Of a stretch of DNA of 64,000 bases, positions 9,182 to 18,240 are shown in pieces; within the stretch, counting starts at the first letter, position 1, and each line of letters starts with the position of its first letter. Origin of the DNA: Chitinophagaceae bacterium (GTDB lineage: Bacteria > Bacteroidota > Bacteroidia > Chitinophagales > Chitinophagaceae); assembly GCA_018335935.1 (NCBI GenBank), contig JAGXRG010000056.1, positions 1-64,000 of the forward strand, read 5' to 3'. A program made the position numbers and the translations under genes. The notes under the pieces were generated by a model, which saw only the letters and a program-made list of their open reading frames with translations, ran no database searches and was not told where the DNA came from.

Positions 9182-9670
9182 TTAATTGAGTCGTTCATTC
9201 TTTAAAATTTTATTAATTGCTTGAGCCATTCTTTCAATTTTAGTAGTGGTTGTTTTAGCACTATAAATCCAATCTATACATGCTTTTTTCTGACTTTCAG
9301 AAAAGTTGTTAAAATAATCAAAGGCTATCGGTTCATCTTTTAAACAAATTAAAAACTCATTGGGTATTTCTAAAATACTGTGATCTAAATAAAGCAATAC
9401 TTTTATAGTATCTCCAGCTTGTTTATTTAAAATTTTTCTAATTGCAGCTTTAACAGGCAAAAACAAATTACCATTACCCATTGGCATGAGTTTATAATGT
9501 TTAAGTTCGTAAGAGTCAATAAAACCTTTAACAGTTAACCACCCAAAGGGATTTTTTTTATTTATAGCAAGATGAGGTAAAGCAGCATAAGTCCACCCAC
9601 CTTTACCTGGAAATTTTTCTAATAGATAATATCCATCAACAATTGGAAGTTCTGTTTCCATTGAATTCAT
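9182..9670 (-). CDS. DUF1905 / YdeI-OmpD-associated family protein
   Basis: 162 residues. The N-terminal half matches the DUF1905 small beta-barrel fold (GGWTYAALP, FGWLTVKGFIDSYELKHYKL, MPMGNGNLFLPVKAAIRK). The C-terminal half matches the YdeI/OmdA type 'bacteriocin-protection' helical region (ESQKKACIDWIYSAKTTTTK). The biochemical function of the family is not established. Two candidate starts exist, ATG 9670 and ATG 9661. The terminator hairpin of the preceding gene ends only 5 bp upstream of the first, so either could be used. Confidence 0.82.
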   Translation of the reverse strand: MNSMETELPIVDGYYLLEKFPGKGGWTYAALPHLAINKKNPFGWLTVKGFIDSYELKHYKLMPMGNGNLFLPVKAAIRKILNKQAGDTIKVLLYLDHSILEIPNEFLICLKDEPIAFDYFNNFSESQKKACIDWIYSAKTTTTKIERMAQAINKILKNERLN

Positions 9671-9674
9671 TTAA

Positions 9675-9699
9675 AAAGGCTACATATTTTGTAGCCTTT
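9675..9699 (-). terminator. Terminator after M13 peptidase gene
   Basis: AAAGGCTACA/TGTAGCCTTT form a perfect 10-bp stem with a 5-nt loop. On the minus strand it is followed by a short T run. It lies 13 bp past the peptidase stop. Confidence 0.75.
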
Positions 9700-9711
9700 A
9701 ATATTATTAGT

Positions 9712-11736
9712 TTACCAAATTTTTATTCTGTCTTTCTCAACAATAAACATTTTGTCTCCTTCTTTTACATTAAATGCTTTATAGAAAGGTTCAAAATTCA
9801 TTAATGGTGCCATCACTCTATATGATGGAGGAGAGTGTGGATCTGTATTGATTCTTTGACGAACAACTTCATCTTTAAGCTTGGCTCTCCAGATTTGTGC
9901 ATAGCTCATAAAAAATCTTTGATCGGGTGTAAAGCCATCAATTTTAACTGTATCCTTACCTTGTTTTGTTAGTTTAAAAGCATCATAGGCTATTGCAATT
10001 CCACCAATATCTGCAATATTTTCACCTAATGTTAAAGCTCCATTTACATGAACAGTATCTAAAACTGTAAATCCATTATATAAATTAATGACAGCTTTTC
10101 CTTTTTCTTTAAATTTTGCTTCATCTTCCTTGGTCCACCAATTTTTTAAATTACCGTCTTTATCGTATTGTGCTCCTTGATCATCGAAACCATGAGTCAT
10201 TTCATGCCCAATCACCATACCTATACCACCATAATTAATGGCATCATCTGCATTAGGATCAAAGAATGGAAACTGTAAAATTCCTGCAGGAAAAACTATT
10301 TCATTAAAAGTTGGATTGTAATAGGCATTTACTGTTGAAGGTGTCATACCCCACTCTGTTCTATCGACTGCTTGTCCAACTTTACTTACTTGAAAATTGT
10401 ATTCATTTTCTGAAGCCGATATTAAGTTGTTGAAGTATTGGTCTTTTTTGATGACTACTTTACTGTAATCTCTCCACTTATCAGGATAACCCACTTTTTT
10501 AATAAAAGTATATAATTTCTCTTTTGCTTTTACTTTAGTATCGGCACTCATCCAATCTAAATGATCAATTCTTTTTTCAAAAGCTTTTTGCAAATTATCA
10601 ATCAACTCTAACATTCTGCTCTTTGCCTCTGCATTAAAATATTTTTTTACATAAAGTTGACCTAAAGCTTCATTTAAAGTATTATCTGTTGTTTGTATTA
10701 CTCTTTCCCAACGAGGTTTTAATTGCTTTTTACCACTTAATGCTTTGCCGTTATAATCGAAACTAGCATTCACAAAATCGCTACTTAGATCATCAGCAAT
10801 CTGAGTTAATAATCTTGCTTTTAAATATAATTGCCAAGTACTAATTGGTGTAGATGATAATAACGAATTGATGTTTTCGTAATGTTTCGGTTGGCTAATA
10901 TTAACAGAATCTGTTTTAATTTTCATCTGACTTAACATAGTTGTCCATCCAATGTTTGGCATTGACTTATTTAAATCTGCAACTGCCATTTTATGATAAT
11001 TAGCTTGTGGATCTCTTAACTCTACATTGGTTAAATGTGCTGCTGCAATTTGCTTTTCTAAATTATATACCAATTCTACATTTTTGGCTGCAGTGGTAGC
11101 ATCTGAACCTGTTAATTGAAAAAGTTTATTAATATATGTTTGATAGGCATTGACAACATTTGAAGTTGCAGCATCTGTTTTAAAATAATAATCTCTATCG
11201 GGTAAACCTAATCCTGTTTGATAAAATGATGGCAAATTCATGCTACTATTTTTTTCATCAGCACTAATCCATAAACCCACAAACGATGTTAAATACTGGG
11301 TTTGATTTGTTGATACAACATCCATCAAAGATTTTGTATCAGTTATAGCTTCAATTTTTGTTAAATAAGGTTTTACTGGCTCGTAACCTAATTTATCTAT
11401 AGTAACTGTATCCATGCCAGATGCATAAAAATCTGCAACTTGCTGTTCAACTGTTCCTTCTTTGTGAGATTCTTTTGCTAAATCAACAAAAATGGTTTTT
11501 AAGTTTTCTTTAGTTCTATTATAAATATCTAAAAAAGCTCCTGCACTACTTTCTGTTGGTGCAATAACTGTTTTATTGTACCAATTACCATTTACAAACA
11601 TGTAAAAATTATCTGTTGGCTTAATTGAACTATCAATATTTTCAATAGTAAGAAATTTTTGATCTGTCTGTTTATCTGACTTACAACTTACAATTGCAAG
11701 AACCATGATAACTAGGCTCATTAATATTTTTTTCAT
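9712..11736 (-). CDS. M13 (neprilysin/PepO-like) metallopeptidase lipoprotein
   Basis: Zinc endopeptidase probably anchored in the envelope. An N-terminal lipoprotein signal has its lipobox at AIVSC (Cys18). The catalytic domain contains HEMTH (511-515), the downstream glutamate ligand in GENIADIGG (Glu572), and the family's substrate-side motif HSPPSYRV near the C-terminus. The N-terminal M13 helical domain (GNWYNKT, LPDRDYY) is intact, and 674 residues is the usual length. It is transcribed alone and ends at a terminator. Confidence 0.95.
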   Translation of the reverse strand: MKKILMSLVIMVLAIVSCKSDKQTDQKFLTIENIDSSIKPTDNFYMFVNGNWYNKTVIAPTESSAGAFLDIYNRTKENLKTIFVDLAKESHKEGTVEQQVADFYASGMDTVTIDKLGYEPVKPYLTKIEAITDTKSLMDVVSTNQTQYLTSFVGLWISADEKNSSMNLPSFYQTGLGLPDRDYYFKTDAATSNVVNAYQTYINKLFQLTGSDATTAAKNVELVYNLEKQIAAAHLTNVELRDPQANYHKMAVADLNKSMPNIGWTTMLSQMKIKTDSVNISQPKHYENINSLLSSTPISTWQLYLKARLLTQIADDLSSDFVNASFDYNGKALSGKKQLKPRWERVIQTTDNTLNEALGQLYVKKYFNAEAKSRMLELIDNLQKAFEKRIDHLDWMSADTKVKAKEKLYTFIKKVGYPDKWRDYSKVVIKKDQYFNNLISASENEYNFQVSKVGQAVDRTEWGMTPSTVNAYYNPTFNEIVFPAGILQFPFFDPNADDAINYGGIGMVIGHEMTHGFDDQGAQYDKDGNLKNWWTKEDEAKFKEKGKAVINLYNGFTVLDTVHVNGALTLGENIADIGGIAIAYDAFKLTKQGKDTVKIDGFTPDQRFFMSYAQIWRAKLKDEVVRQRINTDPHSPPSYRVMAPLMNFEPFYKAFNVKEGDKMFIVEKDRIKIW

Positions 11737-11813
11737 AAATTTAATTTTAGTATTGTCAATTTACAATTGGAATATTGGGAAAAGATAAGTTTTATATTAA
11801 AAACTAATTAGTA

Positions 11814-13208
11814 TTAATCAAATATTTTTCCAGCATTAAGAATATTGTTAGGGTCAAAAGCTTGTTTAATTAGTTTCATTAGTTGCATATTGCTGGTATC
11901 ACAAACAATATCCATATATGGTTTTTGAATTAATCCAATGCCATGTTCACCACTCACCACACCTCCTAAACTTTTTACTATTTTAAATAATTCTCTCAAA
12001 ATTTTTGTCATCTCTTCATTACCATGACTATTTTTTATGGTAGGATGATTAATGCGAATATGTAAATTTCCATCACCAGCATGGCCATAACAAACAGCTT
12101 TAAAACCATATTGAATTCCTAAAGCTTTAACTGCTTTAATTAATTTTGGTAACTCTGCTCTAGGCACAACAGTATCTTCTTCAATAGTATAACCCACAAG
12201 CTTTACAGCTTCTGCTGCTCTTCTTCTCAACTTCCAAAGCTCTTGTTTTTGTTGATGATCATCAGCAAAAAAAACTTCGCCAGCTTCAAACTCATTCATC
12301 AATTCTGCTATTTTTTCCATCTCTTGCATCAACACATCCATATTATTTCCATCAACCTCAATAATTAAATGTGCTGCAATATCATCAGTAACAGGAACAG
12401 CAAAACTCTCCACCATTTTGCTTACAATTTTCAATGCATCAATTTCAATAAGCTCTAAAGCACTGGGTGTAAAACCTGCTCTGAATATAGCACTCACAGC
12501 TTCACTGGCTTTTTCTAATGATGCAAATGGAACTAACATGAGTAAATCATGTTTAGGTAAAGGAATTAAACGCAACACAATTTTTGTTACAATACCTAGA
12601 GTGCCTTCACTACCAACTATCAATTGTGTTAAATTATAACCGGTTACATTTTTCAATACGTTTGCACCAGTCCAAATGATTTCTCCATTAGGTAACACCA
12701 CTTCTAAATTCAGTACATAATCCTTTACCACACCATATTTCACAGCTTTTGGTCCACCACTATTTTCAGCAATATTTCCTCCTATAAAACAAGATCCTCT
12801 ACTACTTGGATCTGGTGGATAAAACAAACCTTTTTCTTTTACAGCATTCATTAATACTTCAGTAATAACACCAGGTTCAGAGGTGACTTGTAAATTTCTT
12901 TCATCAATATTAATGATAGTATTCATTCTTTCTGTACTCAACAACACACCACCAAAATTAGGCAAAGCACCACCACTTAAACCTGTACCAGCACCTCTTG
13001 GAGTAACAGGTATAAAATCTCGATTACAGATTTTCATAATTGCAGAAATCTCTTCTGCAGTTTTTGGCTTGATGACTACTTCGGGAAGAAAAGAGAGTTT
13101 TTCAGTTTCATCTCTACTAAAAAAATCAAGTGTTTCATTGTCAATAAAAACATAGGATGCACCAACAATAGTTTTGAAAGATTGAATATGATTAGGGGTA
13201 ACTTTCAT
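11814..13208 (-). CDS. FAD-binding oxidase, GlcD / D-lactate dehydrogenase type
   Basis: Flavoprotein that oxidises a 2-hydroxy acid such as glycolate or D-lactate. The N-terminal FAD_binding_4 (PCMH) domain contains VTPRGAGTGLSGGALP and GGNIAENSGGPKAVKYG. The C-terminal FAD-oxidase domain shows GHAGDGNLHIRI and VSGEHGIGLIQKPYM. The 464 residues correspond to GlcD without an iron-sulfur partner; no glcE or glcF is adjacent. The thioesterase gene lies 6 bp upstream on the same strand, so they form an operon. The exact substrate cannot be read from the sequence. Confidence 0.9.
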   Translation of the reverse strand: MKVTPNHIQSFKTIVGASYVFIDNETLDFFSRDETEKLSFLPEVVIKPKTAEEISAIMKICNRDFIPVTPRGAGTGLSGGALPNFGGVLLSTERMNTIINIDERNLQVTSEPGVITEVLMNAVKEKGLFYPPDPSSRGSCFIGGNIAENSGGPKAVKYGVVKDYVLNLEVVLPNGEIIWTGANVLKNVTGYNLTQLIVGSEGTLGIVTKIVLRLIPLPKHDLLMLVPFASLEKASEAVSAIFRAGFTPSALELIEIDALKIVSKMVESFAVPVTDDIAAHLIIEVDGNNMDVLMQEMEKIAELMNEFEAGEVFFADDHQQKQELWKLRRRAAEAVKLVGYTIEEDTVVPRAELPKLIKAVKALGIQYGFKAVCYGHAGDGNLHIRINHPTIKNSHGNEEMTKILRELFKIVKSLGGVVSGEHGIGLIQKPYMDIVCDTSNMQLMKLIKQAFDPNNILNAGKIFD

Positions 13209-13214
13209 TAAATA

Positions 13215-13655
13215 TTAAATTGAGGAACTAGTGAATTTAGCTACTGCTTTTTCAGGTAAAGGCACTTTCTTTTTTAAATTATAATCGTAACATAAAATTC
13301 CTGTTTTTGCTTTGCCACAAATAATTTTAGTATTGTCTACACTTTTTTCTAATAAATAAAACAAATCAAATCCAAGTTTTGAAATATTATTGACTGCAAC
13401 AGAAATTTCAACTTCATCTCCATAAAACAATTCAGCTTTAAATTCAATGGCAGCATCCACCATTATGGTACTACACCCTTCAAGATTCAATTCAGAATAT
13501 TCATGATGTTTAAAAAAATGTATTCTCGCTTCTTGAATTAATGCTAAAAAACTATCGTTACCAACGTGTCCACCATAATTAACATCTGAAATTCTAATCG
13601 GAATTTTAGTAGAAAACCGAAATGAATTGGGTAAGTCTATTTTAACTCTATCCAT
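13215..13655 (-). CDS. Hotdog-fold acyl-CoA thioesterase (4HBT family)
   Basis: 146 residues with the 4-hydroxybenzoyl-CoA thioesterase-like pattern. RISDVNYGGHVGNDSFLALIQEAR carries the catalytic Asp/His region, and ALIEFKAELFYGDE-type strands follow. Probable acyl-CoA hydrolase of unknown chain preference. It is the first gene of a two-gene unit with the GlcD-like oxidase. A perfect -7 box (13660-13667) ends 4 nt before its ATG, which suggests a leaderless transcript. Confidence 0.82.
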   Translation of the reverse strand: MDRVKIDLPNSFRFSTKIPIRISDVNYGGHVGNDSFLALIQEARIHFFKHHEYSELNLEGCSTIMVDAAIEFKAELFYGDEVEISVAVNNISKLGFDLFYLLEKSVDNTKIICGKAKTGILCYDYNLKKKVPLPEKAVAKFTSSSI

Positions 13656-13659
13656 GCTT

Positions 13660-13667
13660 CAAACATA
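13660..13667 (-). promoter_or_regulatory. -7 box, thioesterase gene (leaderless candidate)
   Basis: TATGTTTG on the minus strand matches TAnnTTTG and is separated from the ATG by only AAGC. Transcription would start at or next to the start codon. Confidence 0.65.
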
Positions 13668-13719
13668 CATCTTCAAAAAATTATTTTTTAAAATATTTGG
13701 TTTATGTTATAAACTACTT

Positions 13720-13727
13720 TATGTTTG
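13720..13727 (+). promoter_or_regulatory. -7 box, TonB-dependent receptor gene
   Basis: TATGTTTG on the plus strand, 18 bp before the ATG at 13746 and divergent from the thioesterase promoter. The last three bases are the TTG where an open frame could be called to start, so that upstream start is not credible. Confidence 0.65.
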
Positions 13728-13745
13728 TTTTTTGAAACTAGAAAT

Positions 13746-15962
13746 ATGATCAAGTTTTTATTGAATTTTTTAATACTTTTTATAGCCACATCTACCTATG
13801 CACAAGTAATGGTGAGTGGAGAAGTAAAAGACACTAAAGGAAATATTTTACGAGGGGCCACCATAACTTTAAAAGAAACTTATGATGGTGCTATAACTGA
13901 CTCATTGGGAAGATTTTCCTTTAAAACATTTGAAAAAGGTAAGTTTATTGTTGAAGTTAAAATGATTGATTATACGAGTGTATCCCAAGAAATTAATATT
14001 GAAAAAGATAATCTTAATCTAAGTTTCAGTTTAAAAGAAGAACTTAATGAGCTAAAAGCCATCACTATTACTGCAGGTTCATTTGAAGCTAGTGATAGAA
14101 AAAGGGCTGCTACAGTTTTAAGTTCATTAGATATAGTAACAACTGCCAACGCAAATGCAGATATTACTGGTGCAGTAAAAACTTTACCAGGTGCACAACA
14201 AGTGGGTGAACAAGAAGGTTTGTTTGTTCGTGGTGGTGCAGGTTACGAAACCAAACAATTCATGGATGGCACATATATTAACAATCCATTCTTTACTGGT
14301 GCTCAAGATATTGCAACAAGAGGAAGGTTTTCACCATTTTTATTCAAAGGAACTGTGTTTAGTACAGGTGGCTATTCAGCTTTATATGGCCAGGCGTTAT
14401 CATCAGCATTAATTCTTGAAAGTATTGATTTACCTGAGCGTTCAGAAGCTAGTGCATCGGTATCATCAGTATTTGTAGGAGCCGGTTTACAAAATTTATC
14501 GACAGATAAAAAATCATCTTATGGCTTTAATTATGGTTATACCAACCTTCTACCCTATTTTAAAATTGTAAAACAAACACCTGATTATTTTGCTGTTCCA
14601 GCGTTTCATAACCTAGATGGAAACTTTAGAATAAAAACAAAAAAAGGAATGATAAAGTTTTATTCGCAATATAATTCAGGTGATTTAGGCTTAAGAAGAC
14701 CCAATATTGATGATGCTAATTTAAAAAATGCATTTGGGGTTACCAATTCTAATTGGTACAATAATATAAGTTGGAAAGAATTTTTAGGCAATGGATGGAG
14801 AATTAATGTAGCAGGAAGTTATAGCACTAACAAAGATCATCTTACCCAAGAAATACAAAATCAAAATAACACCAAAACTACAACAGGCTTAAGTTATATT
14901 GATAATAATAATTTCATTATTGATCAAACACAAAACGTTTCACAACTCAGAACTGTCGTTGAAAAAAAGTTAGGTGGTATTAGTTATTTACGTTTTGGTG
15001 GAGAGTATTGGCACAGCTATGTAAAAAGCAAATACAATAATTTAGCTACTTCTTTAAATGATAATTTATTTGCTGGATTTGCAGAATCAGATATTTATAT
15101 TTCAAATTCATTTGTTGCAAAAGTTGGTGCTAGAGTTGAACATTCTTCTATCATCAATAAATGGAATGTGGCACCAAGAATTTCTTTAGCATACAAAGTA
15201 GGTAAAGAAGGCTCGATGAGTTTTGCTTATGGCGACTTTTATCAAAAGCCAGAAAATATTTATTTATTCAATACCAAAAACTTCAAGTACACAAAAGCTA
15301 CACACTATATTTTAAACTATTCTAAAATGACGCAGTTTTACTCTTTTAGAATTGAAGGTTTTTATAAAAAATATACCGATTTAGTTAAAACTTATCCAAC
15401 ATATAATAATGCCGGAACGGGCTATGCTCAAGGAATAGAATTATTTTGGAGAGATAAAAAAACATTTAAGAATGTAGACTATTGGCTCAGTTATTCTTAT
15501 CTGGATACTAAAAGAGATTTTAATAATTTCCCCATGCAATTACAACCCACATTTGCTGCAAATCATACAGCTAGTTTAGTGGTTAAAAGGTTTGTTACCG
15601 AATGGAAAACTGGTTTCAACTTTACTTATAGTTATGCAACAGGCAGACCTTATTATAATTTTCAAAACAATGGAAATAGTTTTACTATAAAAGATGAAGG
15701 AAGAACTATACCTTTTAACAGTTTAAGTTTTAGTCTTAATTACCTACCTAATATTGGTAAAAAAGATGCCAAAACATTTATTGTATTAGTAGCAAGTATG
15801 ACTAATGTTTTAAATCAAACTCAAGTTTTTGGTTACAACTATTCTTACGATGGAAATACTAAACAAGCTATCAATCCTCCAGCACAACAATTTTTCTTTT
15901 TAGGTTGTTTTTTAAGTTGGGGAGTAGATAGAACTCAAAATGCAATTAATAATAATCTATAA
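13746..15962 (+). CDS. TonB-dependent outer-membrane receptor with carboxypeptidase-like N-domain
   Basis: Outer-membrane importer. The signal peptide (ending near STYAQ) is followed by a CarboxypepD_reg-like beta-sandwich (SGEVKDTKGNILRGATITLKE). Next come a plug domain (VKTLPGAQQVGEQEGLFVRGGAGYE) and a beta-barrel of about 500 residues rich in aromatic strands. About 738 residues from ATG 13746 is short for the family, so the barrel is compact. An in-frame TTG at 13725 lies inside the -7 box and is rejected. No SusD-like partner follows. The next gene (26 bp on) encodes a secreted protein that is probably co-transcribed. The substrate is unknown. Confidence 0.9.
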   Translation: MIKFLLNFLILFIATSTYAQVMVSGEVKDTKGNILRGATITLKETYDGAITDSLGRFSFKTFEKGKFIVEVKMIDYTSVSQEINIEKDNLNLSFSLKEELNELKAITITAGSFEASDRKRAATVLSSLDIVTTANANADITGAVKTLPGAQQVGEQEGLFVRGGAGYETKQFMDGTYINNPFFTGAQDIATRGRFSPFLFKGTVFSTGGYSALYGQALSSALILESIDLPERSEASASVSSVFVGAGLQNLSTDKKSSYGFNYGYTNLLPYFKIVKQTPDYFAVPAFHNLDGNFRIKTKKGMIKFYSQYNSGDLGLRRPNIDDANLKNAFGVTNSNWYNNISWKEFLGNGWRINVAGSYSTNKDHLTQEIQNQNNTKTTTGLSYIDNNNFIIDQTQNVSQLRTVVEKKLGGISYLRFGGEYWHSYVKSKYNNLATSLNDNLFAGFAESDIYISNSFVAKVGARVEHSSIINKWNVAPRISLAYKVGKEGSMSFAYGDFYQKPENIYLFNTKNFKYTKATHYILNYSKMTQFYSFRIEGFYKKYTDLVKTYPTYNNAGTGYAQGIELFWRDKKTFKNVDYWLSYSYLDTKRDFNNFPMQLQPTFAANHTASLVVKRFVTEWKTGFNFTYSYATGRPYYNFQNNGNSFTIKDEGRTIPFNSLSFSLNYLPNIGKKDAKTFIVLVASMTNVLNQTQVFGYNYSYDGNTKQAINPPAQQFFFLGCFLSWGVDRTQNAINNNL

Positions 15963-15993
15963 AATACACAAACCATAATTAAAACAAATGATC

Positions 15994-16626
15994 ATGAAAA
16001 AATTAATCTTTTTATCATTTATTGGAGTAAGTTTTTTAACTACTTCTTTTTGCCAAAATGAAAAATACATGGCTGCTATGGGCAGTACATTACAACAATT
16101 TGGAGCTGCTAAAACAGTTGAAGAAATGAATGCTGTTGCTGCAAAATTTGAAAGAATTGGTGAAGCTGAAAAAACTCAATGGCTACCTTATTATTATGCA
16201 GCTCTAACAAAAGCACAAATGGCATTTGATGCAAAAGATAAAGATAAAGTAGCTGATGAAGCAACAGCATTAATAAATAAAGCTTATGAATTAGATAAAA
16301 ACAATAGTGAAATTTTTTGTGTAAAAACTATGATTTGTTACGCAAAAATGATGGTAGACCCTATGAGTCGTTGGATGCAATATGGTGCTGAAGCTACTGC
16401 TAATTTAGATGAAGCAAAGAAGTATGATGCATCAAATCCTCGCCCTTATTATTTAGAGGCTACCTCATTAAAAAATACTCCTGAACAATTTGGTGGTGGA
16501 TGTGCTTCTGCTAAACCTATAGCAGAAAAAGCAGCAAAATTGTTACTAGAATTTAAGCCTGCAAGTCCTTTACATCCTAATTGGGGCAAAGAAAGTATTG
16601 ATGCTCTTTTAAATAGTTGTAAATAA
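15994..16626 (+). CDS. Secreted protein with TPR-like helical repeats
   Basis: About 210 residues. An N-terminal signal peptide (MKKLIFLSFIGVSF..., cleavage near FC-Q) is followed by an alanine-rich helical body with TPR-like spacing (NKAYELDKNNSEIFCVKTMI, EAKKYDASNPRPYYLEAT). A start 6 bp earlier (ATG 15988) is equally possible. It lies directly downstream of the TonB-dependent receptor and ends at a strong terminator, so it is probably a periplasmic accessory of that receptor. That role is inferred from position alone. Confidence 0.75.
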   Translation: MKKLIFLSFIGVSFLTTSFCQNEKYMAAMGSTLQQFGAAKTVEEMNAVAAKFERIGEAEKTQWLPYYYAALTKAQMAFDAKDKDKVADEATALINKAYELDKNNSEIFCVKTMICYAKMMVDPMSRWMQYGAEATANLDEAKKYDASNPRPYYLEATSLKNTPEQFGGGCASAKPIAEKAAKLLLEFKPASPLHPNWGKESIDALLNSCK

Positions 16627-16632
16627 AAAACT

Positions 16633-16664
16633 ATAGCTACTACAAATAAAATTGTAGTAGCTAT
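16633..16664 (+). terminator. Terminator after TonB receptor operon
   Basis: A perfect 13-bp stem (ATAGCTACTACAA / TTGTAGTAGCTAT) with a 6-nt loop is followed by TTTAAATTTTTTTT. The ATG of the next gene lies only 14 bp beyond the stem, so that gene either needs readthrough or has a promoter overlapping the hairpin. Confidence 0.85.
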
Positions 16665-16678
16665 TTTAAATTTTTTTT

Positions 16679-17266
16679 ATGGAAGACAAAAATTTATCTG
16701 CCACAGAAAGCCTGCATTTAATTGAAGGCATGATTAATAAAGCAAAAGACAGATTTGCCGAAAATGGTTTACTATACTTGCTTTGGGGCTGGGTTGTTTT
16801 AGCATGTTCAATTACCCAATACATATTAATTATGTATTCTAATTTTTCAAAACCAGAAATGGTTTGGGCAATTACATGGCTTGTAGTCATCTTTCAAATA
16901 TTTTATTTATCTAAACAAGAAAAAAACAGAAAAGTAAAAACCTATACTGATGAACTCATTGGTTTTGTTTGGATGGTGTTTGGAATTTCTATGTTTATTG
17001 TTGGCTTTATTTTAGGAAAAAATAATCAATGGACCAGTATGTACCCTATTATTATTGGCTTATACGGAATGCCAACTTTTTTATCTGGAGCCATTATGAA
17101 GTTTAAGCCACTTAAAGTAGGTGCAATTTGTTGTTGGATTTTTGCAATACTATCAACATTTATTCCTCTACAATACTCTTTACTACTCATTGGTGCTGCA
17201 GTAATAGTGGCATGGATTATTCCTGGCTATTTACTTCGCCAAAAATTTATTCAAGAAAATAAATAA
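16679..17266 (+). CDS. Integral membrane protein, first of a paralogous pair
   Basis: 195 residues. An amphipathic, charged N-terminal segment (ATESLHLIEGMINKAKDRF) precedes five to six membrane helices. The C-terminus ends IIPGYLLRQKFIQENK. The next gene encodes a paralogue with the same plan: ESL-I--MI-K-K followed by LLWG, an internal FKP segment and IPG near the C-terminus. The third gene of the set is a winged-helix regulator. I do not recognise a characterised function. Sets of small membrane proteins with this type of regulator recur in Bacteroidota, and a regulatory or sensory role is inference. Confidence 0.75.
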   Translation: MEDKNLSATESLHLIEGMINKAKDRFAENGLLYLLWGWVVLACSITQYILIMYSNFSKPEMVWAITWLVVIFQIFYLSKQEKNRKVKTYTDELIGFVWMVFGISMFIVGFILGKNNQWTSMYPIIIGLYGMPTFLSGAIMKFKPLKVGAICCWIFAILSTFIPLQYSLLLIGAAVIVAWIIPGYLLRQKFIQENK

Positions 17267-17273
17267 TTATTTT

Positions 17274-17960
17274 ATGAAGCAACATGAACCATTATCAGAA
17301 AAAGAGAGTTTGAATATTATTAATGAAATGATTCAAAAGACCAAAGTCAATTATCATGAACGTGGTATAAGTGCTTTACTATGGGGTACGGTTGTTACCA
17401 TTGCAGGCATAGTATCTTATTTTCAGTTCGAATATAATTTTAAATTAAAAATAGATATATGGTTGTTGGTTTTAGCAGCAATTATTCCTCAAATTTTTAT
17501 CTCGATTCATGAAAAGAAAACAATCAAAGTAAGAAGACATATAGATGAAGCCATTGATGCTGTTTGGATAGTTTATGCTCTCACAATTTTTGGTTTAGTT
17601 GCTTACCAAAATTTAATGCCTGGGGCAACTTTAAATATTATTCATGAAAATGGTTGGGAAATGATTAAACATTTTACTGATGGTTCTAAGCCTGATGAAA
17701 TAATGAAACCATTTGCACCTTCAATTTCATCTTTATATATTTTAATATATGCATTTCCTACAATGATAACAGGCATAGCTACAAAATTTAAACCCATGAT
17801 AATTGGAGCTTGTATAAGTTATATCTTTTTTATTCTATCTCTATACACAGAATCAAAATATGACATGCTATTCAATGCAGGATCTGCAATAGTAAATTGG
17901 CTAATACCTGGCATTATTTTACAAAGAAGATACCTCAAAAATATTCCTTGTAATGTTTAA
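17274..17960 (+). CDS. Integral membrane protein, second of a paralogous pair
   Basis: 228 residues, related to the preceding protein. It shares the N-terminal SEKESLNIINEMIQKTK helix, ALLWGTVV at the first membrane segment, the ATKFKPMIIGA segment and the WLIPGIILQRRYLK ending. It carries an extra loop of about 30 residues in the middle (NLMPGATLNIIHENGWEMIK and following). It starts 7 bp after its neighbour, and its last 8 bp overlap the regulator gene, so the three are translationally coupled. Function unknown. Confidence 0.75.
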   Translation: MKQHEPLSEKESLNIINEMIQKTKVNYHERGISALLWGTVVTIAGIVSYFQFEYNFKLKIDIWLLVLAAIIPQIFISIHEKKTIKVRRHIDEAIDAVWIVYALTIFGLVAYQNLMPGATLNIIHENGWEMIKHFTDGSKPDEIMKPFAPSISSLYILIYAFPTMITGIATKFKPMIIGACISYIFFILSLYTESKYDMLFNAGSAIVNWLIPGIILQRRYLKNIPCNV

Positions 17961-18240
17961 AGATTTAGATCCTATATTACATTCACAGCTCAGATTAGCA
18001 GTAATAAGTTTACTAATTGGTGTTAAGGAAGCTGAATTTACTTTTATTAGAGAAAGTACCAATTCAACTGCAGGTAACTTGAGTGTACAAGTTCAAAAAT
18101 TAAAAGATGCAGGTTATATTGATGTTACAAAAAAATTTAAAGACAACTACCCACTAACTACTTGCAAAATCACCAAAAAAGGAATTGATGCTTTTGAGTT
18201 GTATGTTAAAAATTTACAAGAATATTTGAATGTAAAATAA
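17953..18240 (+). CDS. Winged-helix transcriptional regulator (HTH_34-like)
   Basis: 95 residues forming a single winged-helix domain: LHSQLRLAVISLLIGVKEAEF, recognition-helix region TAGNLSVQVQKLKDAGYI, then the wing VTKKFKDNYPLTTCKITKKG. This resembles the small MarR/ArsR-like family PF13601. It has no separate ligand-binding domain, so the signal may come from the two membrane proteins encoded immediately upstream, with which it overlaps by 8 bp. Autoregulation of the trio is likely but not shown by a visible operator. Confidence 0.85.
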   Translation: MFKDLDPILHSQLRLAVISLLIGVKEAEFTFIRESTNSTAGNLSVQVQKLKDAGYIDVTKKFKDNYPLTTCKITKKGIDAFELYVKNLQEYLNVK

